Source of the DNA: Chara braunii
Lineage: Eukaryota; Streptophyta; Charophyceae; Charales; Characeae
DNA length: 28,489 nucleotides
Direction: 5' to 3'
NCBI GenBank assembly: GCA_003427395.1
Contig: BFEA01000009.1
Location: forward strand, 6,496,848-6,525,336
Shown: one piece after another, positions 1-8,364 of the stretch
Layout: each line of letters opens with the position of its first letter
How positions within the stretch are numbered: position 1 is the stretch's first letter
Notes under the pieces: model-generated
What the model was told of the DNA's origin: nothing
Database searches by the model: none
The model's input: the letters and a program-made list of their open reading frames with translations, nothing else
Program-made: the position numbers and the translations under genes

Positions 1-65
1 TTTCCTCCCCTCCGCTCTCTCCAATCCCGACGCCTCTCCCCAATCTATCCCGACACCAACCCGAT

Positions 66-94
66 CACACACACACACACACACACACACACAC
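66..94. repeat. (CA)n microsatellite
   Basis: An uninterrupted CA dinucleotide run lies just before a 48-bp tandem duplication. Nothing suggests that it is coding. Confidence 0.95.
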
Positions 95-106
95 CGACGA
101 TTCGGT

Positions 107-202
107 GACGAAAGTGTGCAGGTTTGGGCAGTGGTTGAAACGACACTTTCGTCCGACGAAAGTGCTCAGGCTTAGGCAATGGTTGAAACAACACTTCGGA
201 CT
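107..202. repeat. 48-bp tandem duplication with a palindromic junction
   Basis: Two imperfect direct copies begin at 107 and 155, each starting GACGAAAGTG and ending near ACACTTYC. At the boundary, CACTTTCGTC (144-153) and GACGAAAGTG (155-164) form a 10-bp inverted repeat with a one-base spacer, so the junction could extrude as a hairpin. It lies just outside the probable 3' end of the LINE and may be host sequence or part of an older insertion. Confidence 0.8.
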
Positions 203-203
203 T

Positions 204-204
<1 letters not shown>

Positions 205-258
<54 letters not shown>
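205..258. repeat. (CT)27 microsatellite, possible LINE 3' tail
   Basis: A perfect CT run, which reads (AG)27 on the minus strand. On that strand it directly follows an AATAAA-like hexamer (about 260-268, reading TTAATAAAC) at the downstream end of the minus-strand LINE. It could therefore be a simple-sequence 3' tail of the kind some LINE clades carry in place of poly(A). An unrelated microsatellite is the alternative. Confidence 0.6.
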
Positions 259-262
<4 letters not shown>

Positions 263-499
263 ATTAATCAAGCATATACAAAATTCAGGTTGCGCACCCG
301 TGCCCTCACGGTAAGTCAATAGACTTTATGGAGGGGAGCTAAAGCGCTTCCCATGACCCACCGGAGACAGTAACCATTGACAAAAAAATAATCTTCCAAC
401 TGAGTCTATCTTAACAAGCCCGGAGTCTCTCCCCTAAGTATTCCAAAACCATTCTCTAGCATTTACAAACTCCGAGACCTTATGTCTGATGCAATCACT

Positions 500-3400
500 T
501 CTTATCATAAGTCTAATCTGCTGAGCAACAATACTTTTGATCTGAGGGTCCGACCTATAGGAAGATTTGAATACCTGGTTATTTCAGTCATCCCATATCA
601 CATTCATTAGGACTGCTCTTATTGTCTGGGCAACATATAGTCAGTCATTCTCTAATTTAACTGTCTTTCTATGTATCCCAGAGATAATCCATTCGTCGGT
701 CCACTAAAAACCGTCATTTGTGATCTCCATCTAATGCCTAACCCACCAATCCCAGATCCTTTTAGAAGCTGGACACGTTAATCACAGGTGTCGATTAGTT
801 TCCCAGGGTCATTTGCATATGATGCAAGTGGTAGAGATCTGCATACCCTTAGAGACCAAATTAACTGTCGAGACCCCTGCAAGGTACGATTGTAACCACA
901 ACACACACACCAACTTTTGAGATAGCATCGCTTTATACTGTTGCCATAACGATGACAGACTGACAGTTGATCTTCTGAAATTGTTAACAAATCCGCCTCC
1001 CTTCTTCTCTTGGTTAATGATGACACTGGGGACTTTGAGCTTTTTTTATTTCTGAATAGCCATTGCAGTCTTAGTAGTTAAATCATTCAAAGAGACTCTT
1101 TTTCGAACGCTGTCCACGAACCAGCCTACCGATCTCACATCCACTCTTGCATCAGCAAGCGACTTTGTTCCCTTTGGAAGCGAAGCACACCACACAACAC
1201 CTCTAGAGTTTTTACTTTTATTCAGGTGCATGGTGACTACAATTTCCCTTGTCCCTTCAATAGAGAGGATTCGAATAGATCTTGCAGTCAGATAAAGCTC
1301 CTTTGAATATTTGGTCACTCCTGCAATTTCCCACTCTTTTGCCAGCCAACCATCATCACCCAAAAAGTCAAATAATGTTGCCTTGGAGTGGCAGAATGCA
1401 TCATAGCCCCCCTGTCGGGATCTGGTTCTCCAGTAGCAAAGCTTTCCAAGAGAATGGTATTGACGGTTGAATTTTTAAGAGTCTTTCCTCTACTTTCCTC
1501 AATCTACCAAGTTTGACTTTCATTTCTTCCACAAAATTTCAGGCTTTTCTATTGAAATTCCAGAGGTCCCTAACCCTCGTCACTCCTCTCTCTATCCAAG
1601 CTTTACCATAGTTCCCTGCTGACTCATGGGATGAGTATTATTCGCCATTCCTATTTATAATGAGGGGATTTTCGAAAAGTATCTGATTTAACACTGAGTC
1701 CCTGGTCTGAGTACTATCACGTTCCGTTGGAAACACCTTTCTCCATGCAAACATAATACTTCTCCAGAATCTTGACTTAGGTTGCTTTTGCACGTACGAA
1801 TTGATCATCAGACATGCCAGCACATCTTCTTTCCTATCAAGCGACCATTCCTCCATCAAGATATAAACAGCAAGTTGGAACCACGGCTCCGCCGAGTCCG
1901 CTGTTAATGCTTTAATTGGTCATTTGGCTAACAGTGCTATGTTTTGCTGATGAGGGTCTAAGATGCCTAAGCCCCCCTCGGATCTTGGGAAGGTAACCGT
2001 TTCAAATGTAACTTTTGACATAAACCCTTCCTTTTGTCTACTTTTTGGTTTTCACAGCACTCTGGCGGCCGCTCTTATAATTTTCTTACAAGAGTCATCT
2101 CCAAGAAGATAAATCGTTACGGTATACCACAGAACTGGACAAGCTGCTGACGAGATGACCAATGCTCTCCCCATTAGAGATAGGTGCATCACACTTTGCC
2201 ATGAGCCAAGTGTGTTCACCACCTTTTCTTCCAGCACAGCATCCTGATATGTCGCATTGTCTTTCAGAGATACCTGTATTCCCAGAAATCGCTCAGACGT
2301 ATCAGTAGGCATTTTCTTTAGTCCCCAATTAACTTGCAAAGAGTATTGTTCTGGCAGAAAATAAACAGATTTATTCTAGTTTATGGAAGCCTCGGATAAC
2401 TCGTAGTAGGTGTTCAAAATTTTCCTCAATTCTCTTAGATTTAATCTAGTATTGGCGCACACTAGTAGCGTCAAGTCATCTGCCAAGGTCCCTCCTTTCC
2501 ACTGTTCCGATTGGGATAGGGAGAGATCCTTCACCCGTTCGTTATATCTGACATTGTCCAACAGTATCTCTAGGTGAAGCACAAAAAGTAGTGGGGTCAA
2601 CGGACAACCCTGGCGGAGAGAGCGCGTGAGAGAGAATCCACGAGATATCTGACCATTGACCATTACCGTTGCGGTTGCTGTCGAATACATGACTGGGACC
2701 CAATTACAAAAGTTCGGGCCAAAAACCATGTGTGTCAGGGTCGTCATGACAAAGACCCTGCCCACCCGATCATATGTTTTCTCCATGTCTAGTAATAACA
2801 CCGCCACATTTATGTTTTCCTTACCAATGATTTCCAATGTTTGCATAGTTGTGGCTATGTTGTCCATGATCGATCTATGTTTTACGAACACCCCCTGTTC
2901 TTTACCAACGATACTTGGGAGATACCTTGCAAGTCGGATTGCTAAAACTTTAGCTAGTAACTTATAGGCAACATTCAAGACAGAAATATACCTTCAATTC
3001 CTTACATCTGATTTCCCCCCCTTTTTATACATTAGCATAATGATCCCTTTCATCATCCCCTTCGTTAAAGATCCTCCTGTCTGTACTCCATTATAGATTT
3101 TCAGTAGGTAGGGGCTTATACTGTCTCAAACCGCCAGATAGACTTCAATTGGTAAACCGTCGTCTCCTGGGCATTTACAAGTAGCCATCTGTTTCGCTGC
3201 TTCATGGAGCTTCATCGCAGTAATCAGTCTTTCCAAGTCAAGTCTACCTTGAATGTGTATTCTCACATTGGAATTTTCCTAGGAGTCTGAGGACTCTCTA
3301 AGATCTGAGGACATGTTATCGAAGGGTCTACGTGTGGTAAGAATATCTTGGAAATAGAGGTACGCATATTCGCACATTTCTCCCAAGTTATCTGAGACCT

Positions 3401-4568
3401 GGGGGGTTATTGTGAAGGGGTGGGCCAGTTCAGTCATGGGCATCTTCGCCGTTTGTAATAGCAAGCGATGAAACGTATCTTTAGTCATATGATCCCCTGT
3501 AATTATGTTCTTCTGAGCCAGCCAATTTTTCCATTATGCTTGTTGCCCGATTTCCAATTCTTCCTGTTGGTGCAATGTTCGCTTACGAATTGCTGTGCAG
3601 AATAAATTTGAGATCGGGTGTCTGCCAAATTCTATTTCCGCTCTTTCTATTTTTTCTTTCAGTTCCTTCTCTTTTCGATTCTTCAAATTGGTTTTAAGTT
3701 GGGAAATATTGCTAAGGGACCCTTGGAGGATGCGAAACCCTACCTCTACCCAATTTTCCGGTGTCTCAAAGAGGTTCCTTGCATTTTGCCAATCTTGAAG
3801 GTGTCGTTGTATCCATTCCACAATATTGGGGTCTTTTAGATGACTCATGTTAAATTTGAAATAGGACGGCCGAAACCTCTGTTTCTGCAGAATTTTGAAT
3901 TCACCTACCACCGGCGCATGGTCCGATATGGAGGAGGACGACAATTCCATTTTCGTACAGACCTCCCATGGTCCGCCCTTCATCAACATAAAGTCCAGTC
4001 TTTTACGCACCGGTGGTGATTGGGATCCAAACCAAGTATAGTCGGGGTCCTCTGGATTTAGAACTCTGAATGCGTCTATAAAATCCTGCCTGATCATAAA
4101 AGTTTTTAGAAGTCTAGTATCAGTCCTAATCGTATCCGTTTTCGGGGAGTCGATCCCTGGATTTAACATAGTGTTCGAATCGGCTGCAATAATCAGGTTA
4201 GGCGAATCAGGAATAAAACTGGATAATTATGAGATGAAAGTAATTCTTTCTTGATAATTGACTGGTAAGTAGGCAGACATGATGGACCAATTTTCCATTC
4301 CAATAGAGAACTTTACCCATACCCACACCCATCTCCCCCAAATGTCACACATCTGATCCACTATTTTAATGTCCAGTTTATTGTGGAACAATATCCCCCC
4401 CCCCCCCTAGTACCCCGTTCCCCTTATCCCCCTCTAGCTGGACTCCAAAATTGAGGTCCTGTCCACCACGATTTTTATGAATCTAGGTTTTTGATCTTGC
4501 ACATTTATATTTACGATTTGTATCACATAGCCCTCGAACATTTCAACATGCAATTCTAAGCTTACCAT
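500..4568 (-). pseudogene. LINE ORF2: endonuclease, reverse transcriptase, zinc finger (broken)
   Basis: This protein would nick target DNA and prime reverse transcription there. It starts at the ATG overlapping the ORF1 stop. The APE-type endonuclease spans about 4568-3850: VNINV near the N terminus, LIIAADSN at about 4190 (where family members have GDFN), RKRLDFML and the catalytic-type SDHAPV near 3930. A GD-containing linker follows (about 3510-3470). The reverse transcriptase (about 3200-2380) shows KCPGDDGLP, LLLDMEKTYD (first catalytic Asp), RQGCPL and LADD in place of the usual F/YADD. After it come the FLGI and GGLGILD motifs, and finally a CxxC...H...C zinc finger at 833-770. Homopolymer G/C runs near 4392-4408 and 1404-1410 coincide with frameshifts. 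Stops lie at 4227, 3279, 3126, 2994, 2376, 2052, 1920 and 1638, and repeatedly below 1550. The family is certain; exact frameshift sites are approximate. Confidence 0.9.
2376..3240 (-). pseudogene. Reverse transcriptase core of the LINE ORF2
   Basis: The best preserved part of the LINE. One frame runs from about 3240 through 2376, broken only by TGA at 3126-3128, TGA at 2994-2996 and TAG at 2376-2378. In the 200-residue open stretch (2978-2376), D64 of LLLDMEKTYD and D167/D168 of LADD fill the polymerase metal-binding positions, and RQGCPL (122-127) is the conserved turn before them. The TGA at 2994 falls in N-x-RYIS, where L1-type enzymes have NWRPIS. The TAG at 2376 falls in IN-x-NKS, where they have INWxKS. 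Leu in place of Phe/Tyr at the fingerprint ADD is unusual and may be decay. Confidence 0.92.
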
Positions 4569-4570
4569 TA
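4566..4570 (-). promoter_or_regulatory. TAATG stop/start overlap between LINE ORF1 and ORF2
   Basis: The stop of the upstream ORF (TAA, 4570-4568) and the ATG of the endonuclease ORF (4568-4566) share one base. The same UAAUG arrangement drives coupled termination and reinitiation in the silkworm LINE SART1. I infer that ORF2 of this element was translated this way. The ORF after the ATG opens for about 44 codons before its first frameshift, and it precedes recognisable endonuclease sequence. Confidence 0.7.
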
Positions 4571-5128
4571 GACGAGGTGACCATGGGTCAACCCTGGGCC
4601 ACCACTGTCATGGATGCGGCCCCCAAGAGGGATTTCTACACCTAACTTTTTGCGTCTACGATTTCCTTCCTTACCCGGGGTAGAGAAAGTTCCCTCCAAC
4701 CAAGGCATGCGCAAGATGTCAGAAAATAATGGGTCAAATAGAATCCTCCTATGTACTTCTGCGTCTAACAACCACTCAACAATTAGTTTTGTTGGGCTCC
4801 CTTTCAGCCAAATCTTCTCCAGATCTTCGTTGAGATCTGAGTCCAATAGGTTCAGAGAGAACCAAGCTCTGTCATGGGCTTCCAATTGGTCCCTGATTAA
4901 GTCATCTATGAAAGCATCCAAAACGGCGAAGTAAAATCGCATTTTTTTTGGGGATAGGTCGAGCAATGTGTGACAACCGGTTCTCAAGCACTGGATGAGC
5001 CTTACCTTCAGGAAAGCAGGAATGAGAGATCCCACTTTCCTGATGAGGCCAGACTCCGTTAGAAGTTCATTTATTTCTGCTGTCGACAGTTTCATTGAGC
5101 CGTCTGCCAATTGGGTGGTTAAAACCAT
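4568..5128 (-). CDS. LINE ORF1, C-terminal or separate domain
   Basis: An open stretch of 186 codons immediately upstream of ORF2. It contains a helical, Leu-rich region (residues about 15-140) with several acidic/basic helices. A basic cluster, GNRRRKK, follows near residue 155, and then a short Gly-rich tail. I do not recognise the domain. By position it is either the C-terminal end of ORF1, separated from the 5214-6119 segment by a frameshift, or an extra ORF between ORF1 and ORF2. The basic cluster would suit RNA binding. The stop overlaps the ORF2 start. The first Met is arbitrary if the frame once continued upstream. Confidence 0.6.
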   Translation of the reverse strand: MVLTTQLADGSMKLSTAEINELLTESGLIRKVGSLIPAFLKVRLIQCLRTGCHTLLDLSPKKMRFYFAVLDAFIDDLIRDQLEAHDRAWFSLNLLDSDLNEDLEKIWLKGSPTKLIVEWLLDAEVHRRILFDPLFSDILRMPWLEGTFSTPGKEGNRRRKKLGVEIPLGGRIHDSGGPGLTHGHLV

Positions 5129-5213
5129 CGCTCCCTAGCTAGAATTTCTGAATTAGCAAAAATTAACGACACTAGAAACTTCGGGATACTTTCGTCCCCT
5201 CTTTCCAGAGTAG

Positions 5214-6466
5214 TCACCGGCTCCCCTCCTTCAGACCCTCCGTCCGTACTCCCGTCTTAAGAACCCCTCCTTCCTCCACTCCATCTTCTGCCGATTTTTC
5301 ATCAGTTTTTTCAAAGGACAGTTCTCTCGCTCTTCCCTTTAACGAAGCTAAGTCCCTTGCGCCTTTCGCTAGGGCTAAGGCTACCGCGTGCTCCAGTTGC
5401 AGACTTCCCTTACTTCCTTCTTCCGATTCCGATTTGGAGATCCCACTGTTAACTTCCGAGCACATTTTTTCTCGCCCCATCTTACCAACGACAACCTCGT
5501 GATAGGAGGCACTTGATGTCGTTTTTTTCCCTTTGGATTTGCGATTACGTTTACCCTGATTTTGGGCCTCGTTTCTCGACTTCACCAAACTCCCCTCTGT
5601 TCTTTTACTCTCACTTCGAGTGCCCGAATCCTTAAACCGGCCCCCTGTATTCGACTTCCGCCCCCATTTTCCCTTTCCATTCCCCTGACTCTGTTCCATG
5701 TTTTGCCTAGTCATCTCCCCTCCGCCCCTTGCGGGGAATCTGTGGAAACCGAAATTCGGCAGTTTTTGTCCCAACGGGACAAAGCCTGAAAAAGGAGGTA
5801 CCGGTGGTTCAGGTCTTTCAGAATAATCTACGAACGAATTTTCTTCCATCCTGGCTGGACAACACTCGTCGTTTTCATTGTGATAGAACGTTCGACCTTC
5901 CTCGCACCAGGGGGTACTAGCAGATATAACTTCAAAATAATAATCGCCCTGCCGAGGGATCCCGATAACCTTAGCGTTGACTTCCAAGTCCACGCGCAGC
6001 GAACCCAATTCCGGATCATCTTCATCTTTGTCCATCGGGTGTGCTTTTAATATTGTTCCGAAATTACTTTCAACAGCGACATATGGGCCGATGCCAACTG
6101 AAATGAGACTCTCAAACATCGTATCCAGAAAAATTTGAAACTCGAATCCTTATATTGACTCAATTCTGACAACGACATCCATGGTAGGAATTTGACGTTA
6201 TATTCCTTGCCTTCGAAGAAGATAGAGTCATTTTTCTTTTGAAGCATCCATTTGATAACAGATTCTTCTGTGGATACAAAAGAGGCTAAGTTCTTTTCTT
6301 CGCTCTGATATCTGCCTCTTTTTGCCCCGTCTGCCACCATCCCTGCGTTGAACCAGCTGTTCTCATAAACTCGTACCAATTTCTTCTTCATGTGGTTCGA
6401 GAGGGTGATAGCGTCATTCTGGAACACAATAGTAACCGCATGTTGCTTTAGCCACTGTACATTCAA
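5214..6466 (-). pseudogene. LINE ORF1: DUF4283-like region and degenerate zinc knuckle (frameshifted)
   Basis: Two overlapping open frames (6466-6047 and 6119-5214) join by a frameshift near 6110. The first resembles the DUF4283 region of plant LINE ORF1 proteins, with a FLPWMSLSEL stretch and then FKFFWIR where family members have a W-V/I-R strand. The second continues it with ISVGIGPYVAVES and an LRVDLEV strand. A possible zinc knuckle follows at C72, H80 and C86/C87 of the 301-residue segment. Its second Cys position is Gly75 and the last spacing is one residue longer than CX2CX4HX4C, so it is degenerate. The rest is long, basic and Ser/Lys/Gly-rich, which is typical of an RNA-binding nucleocapsid-like protein. 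Assignment rests on domain order and position. Confidence 0.7.
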
Positions 6467-7295
6467 ATCTGAAAATTCTTTGAGATTGAAGTGGGCTATG
6501 TCTTCTTCAAGCTCGTCTACTCCTATATTTGAACATGCCGGTAAGATTCCATCTTGAAAACTGGCACTTAAGAGAGCAAAAATTTGTCCTTTCTCTTCCG
6601 CGGTATATGCATGGAGTGACTGCCTCCCCTGGAGTTATCTCCCGAGGAAGGGAGGGGATTGCTCATTTTCGGTGGCAGTGTAGCAGGAACCCTACACACA
6701 AAATAACGAGTATCGGAGGCTTTCAGACTGAAATTATTCGATTTACCACCATAAAATACCTTGCAATAACGAGGTCAAAAGAAAATTACCTGTCCTTAAG
6801 AACTCCGACTTTTACTTGGGCACTTGCCTCCCTGCATGGGAGTAACTCACTGCTTCCCACTGAGATGAATGACGAGTGTAAATCCCTTGGTCAAGTAACT
6901 TCTACAACTTATCTGGATATCTGTAGCTGTGCGGGGATGCACTAGGTTCCACCAAACCGCCAATGAGTGAAATTGCACAGCCTCACAGAGGTTGTTGCAC
7001 CTTCGGTATGAAGGGCAGCTTCACCGCTCTAACCGAAAAAGCTATGCCTGAACCGAGTAGGCGGCCCGACGATAGCTTCAACCATGTTCTAACTAGCATC
7101 GTACCCTCGGGACTACCGAGGCGAGAAGTGCATCACACACTACCGCGTCGGCGCCTGGGTCCTAGCGTCGGCGTAACTATCCTGTCGTCTAACCCTAACG
7201 CTAAGCAAATTAGCACGATGTTAGCACAACGATAACGAAACCGCCCTCCGCCCGCTCACCATGGGGTTATTTTTCGCCAGTTTTTTTTTTTTGCC
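6467..7295. other. No clear gene; probable LINE 5' leader
   Basis: About 0.8 kb between the LINE ORF1 start and the DIRS-like sequence. Plus-strand open stretches exist here but show no recognisable motifs. The 7020-7260 part is rich in CpG, as an old LINE promoter/5' UTR might be. A T-run at about 7279-7290 may mark the boundary. Confidence 0.5.
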
Positions 7296-7469
7296 GGTTA
7301 ATCCAAAGGTATATATCATTCACTGCAAGGGGAATATACCAAATACATAATTTTGCTGACAAACAAGAAGCAAAGATAGCCTTAACAAAATTTTGACAGT
7401 GTGAATCCTTGAGTCTCACCAGAGTACTGACCAATCAAATTGCAAAGTTGAAAGTGATCTGCACAGAAA

Positions 7470-8364
7470 GTGGAGAAGTCTTGGGGGTACCCCCCATGCA
7501 CCGAGGGCACGGACAGGCGGACCAGGATTTTCACGTGGGGAGTCGCGAACCGTAAAAGAAGATCTCAACCGTTCGGTGATGCGTTGCAGGTACGGAGATC
7601 GGAGCGCCGCCGCAGAGACGCACGAAAAGCAGAGAGGAGACAGAGGTCCGGATCCGGATCGGCCAAGCATAGAAATAGTCGAGTGCCACCGGATGCCTGG
7701 CTTCGGACCAGTGATTACCGGAGAGCATATCGCAACTATTCTTTGAAGATGGGGGTGCAAGAGCATCAGGCTCCCCCATGACAACTGAAAAAATGCAATT
7801 GCTTCACGATAGCATACGTGAAAGTTTAAAGGTTCGGAGTGAGTTCCGTTATGCTGGGTTGCTTCGCTATCTTTGCATAATGACCTACTTATGGGAGAGT
7901 TGGCAGCGGGGTGGAGAAGAATTACGATTGCAGGGCAAAGAGGTGGACGAAGGAGCAGTGCAAGTACAACCTGGTTATACCAAGACATTGAGGGGAGGGT
8001 GCCAAGGGGTGATAAAGCTTCAAGAGTCCCGTGGTTATGGCACTTCCTTCTTGGAGATAGTGGAGGAAATGCGAGTCTATTATAGTCGTTTGACTCCACC
8101 TATTGATTTGCGTGATGGCGGTCCTTTCTTTCGAAGTACTCAGACAAAAGGCATATTGAGTTTGAGTGGTTTCAACAAACACTTGAAGGACCGGTCGAAG
8201 GCGATTGGAAGGTATTCTGGTGAGAGTAGTCATAGTTTCAGAGTAGGAGGGGTGAAAGCGGGAATACAAACTCGTTGGAGTTTGGAGAAAATGCTAGGGC
8301 AGGGTACCTAGAAGCATTTTTTCACCTTCATGCGATATGGCTATGTTGTCATTAATGTGCTCTA
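7470..8364 (+). pseudogene. DIRS tyrosine recombinase (integrase)
   Basis: This enzyme would integrate the circular element DNA. In the open frame starting at 7778, the box I region reads QRGGEEL (R44), a Lys-bearing strand reads YTKTLRGG (K69), and box II reads HSFRVGG (H152, R155). These are the R...K...HxxR residues of tyrosine recombinases. The frame stops at TAG (8309-8311) right after LGQGT, where relatives have a G-x-W. Read past that stop it gives KHFFTFMRYGY and a TAA ending at 8364, so the stop is probably a mutated Trp and the Tyr of MRYG the nucleophile (inference). A basic frame at 7470-7781, Arg-rich, may be the N-terminal part in another frame. The ORF overlaps the RNase H ORF tail to tail. 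Confidence 0.8.

Larger units (their letters stand above)
259..7290 (-). mobile_element. L1-like non-LTR retrotransposon (LINE), decayed, near full length
   Basis: Reading leftwards, the minus strand has a non-coding leader (about 7290-6470), ORF1 (6466-4568) and ORF2 (4568 to about 500) with endonuclease, reverse transcriptase and a zinc finger, and then a 3' UTR ending near the (AG)n run. This is the order expected for plant-type L1 elements. Frameshifts and in-frame stops run throughout, so the copy is inactive. Both boundaries are inferred: the 3' end from the AATAAA-like hexamer and the (AG)n run, the 5' end from the start of DIRS-like sequence just beyond a T tract at about 7279-7290. 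I did not find target-site duplications. Confidence 0.85.

Noticed and set aside
65-319. ORFs made of Arg-Glu or Ser-Leu repeats
   Set aside because: Translations of the (CT)n and (CA)n microsatellites.
584-3128. Stop codon reassignment (UGA/UAG as Trp)
   Set aside because: Many TGG codons remain, both TGA and TAG are involved, and frameshifts accompany them, so decay explains it better.
3595-3839. Plus-strand Phe/Ser-rich ORFs within the LINE
   Set aside because: Antisense shadows of the endonuclease-RT linker.
6963-7235. Plus-strand 90-codon ORF
   Set aside because: No motif, and it lies in the probable LINE leader.
7416-8099. 227-codon minus-strand ORF
   Set aside because: It is antisense to the tyrosine recombinase, whose catalytic motifs are clear on the plus strand.
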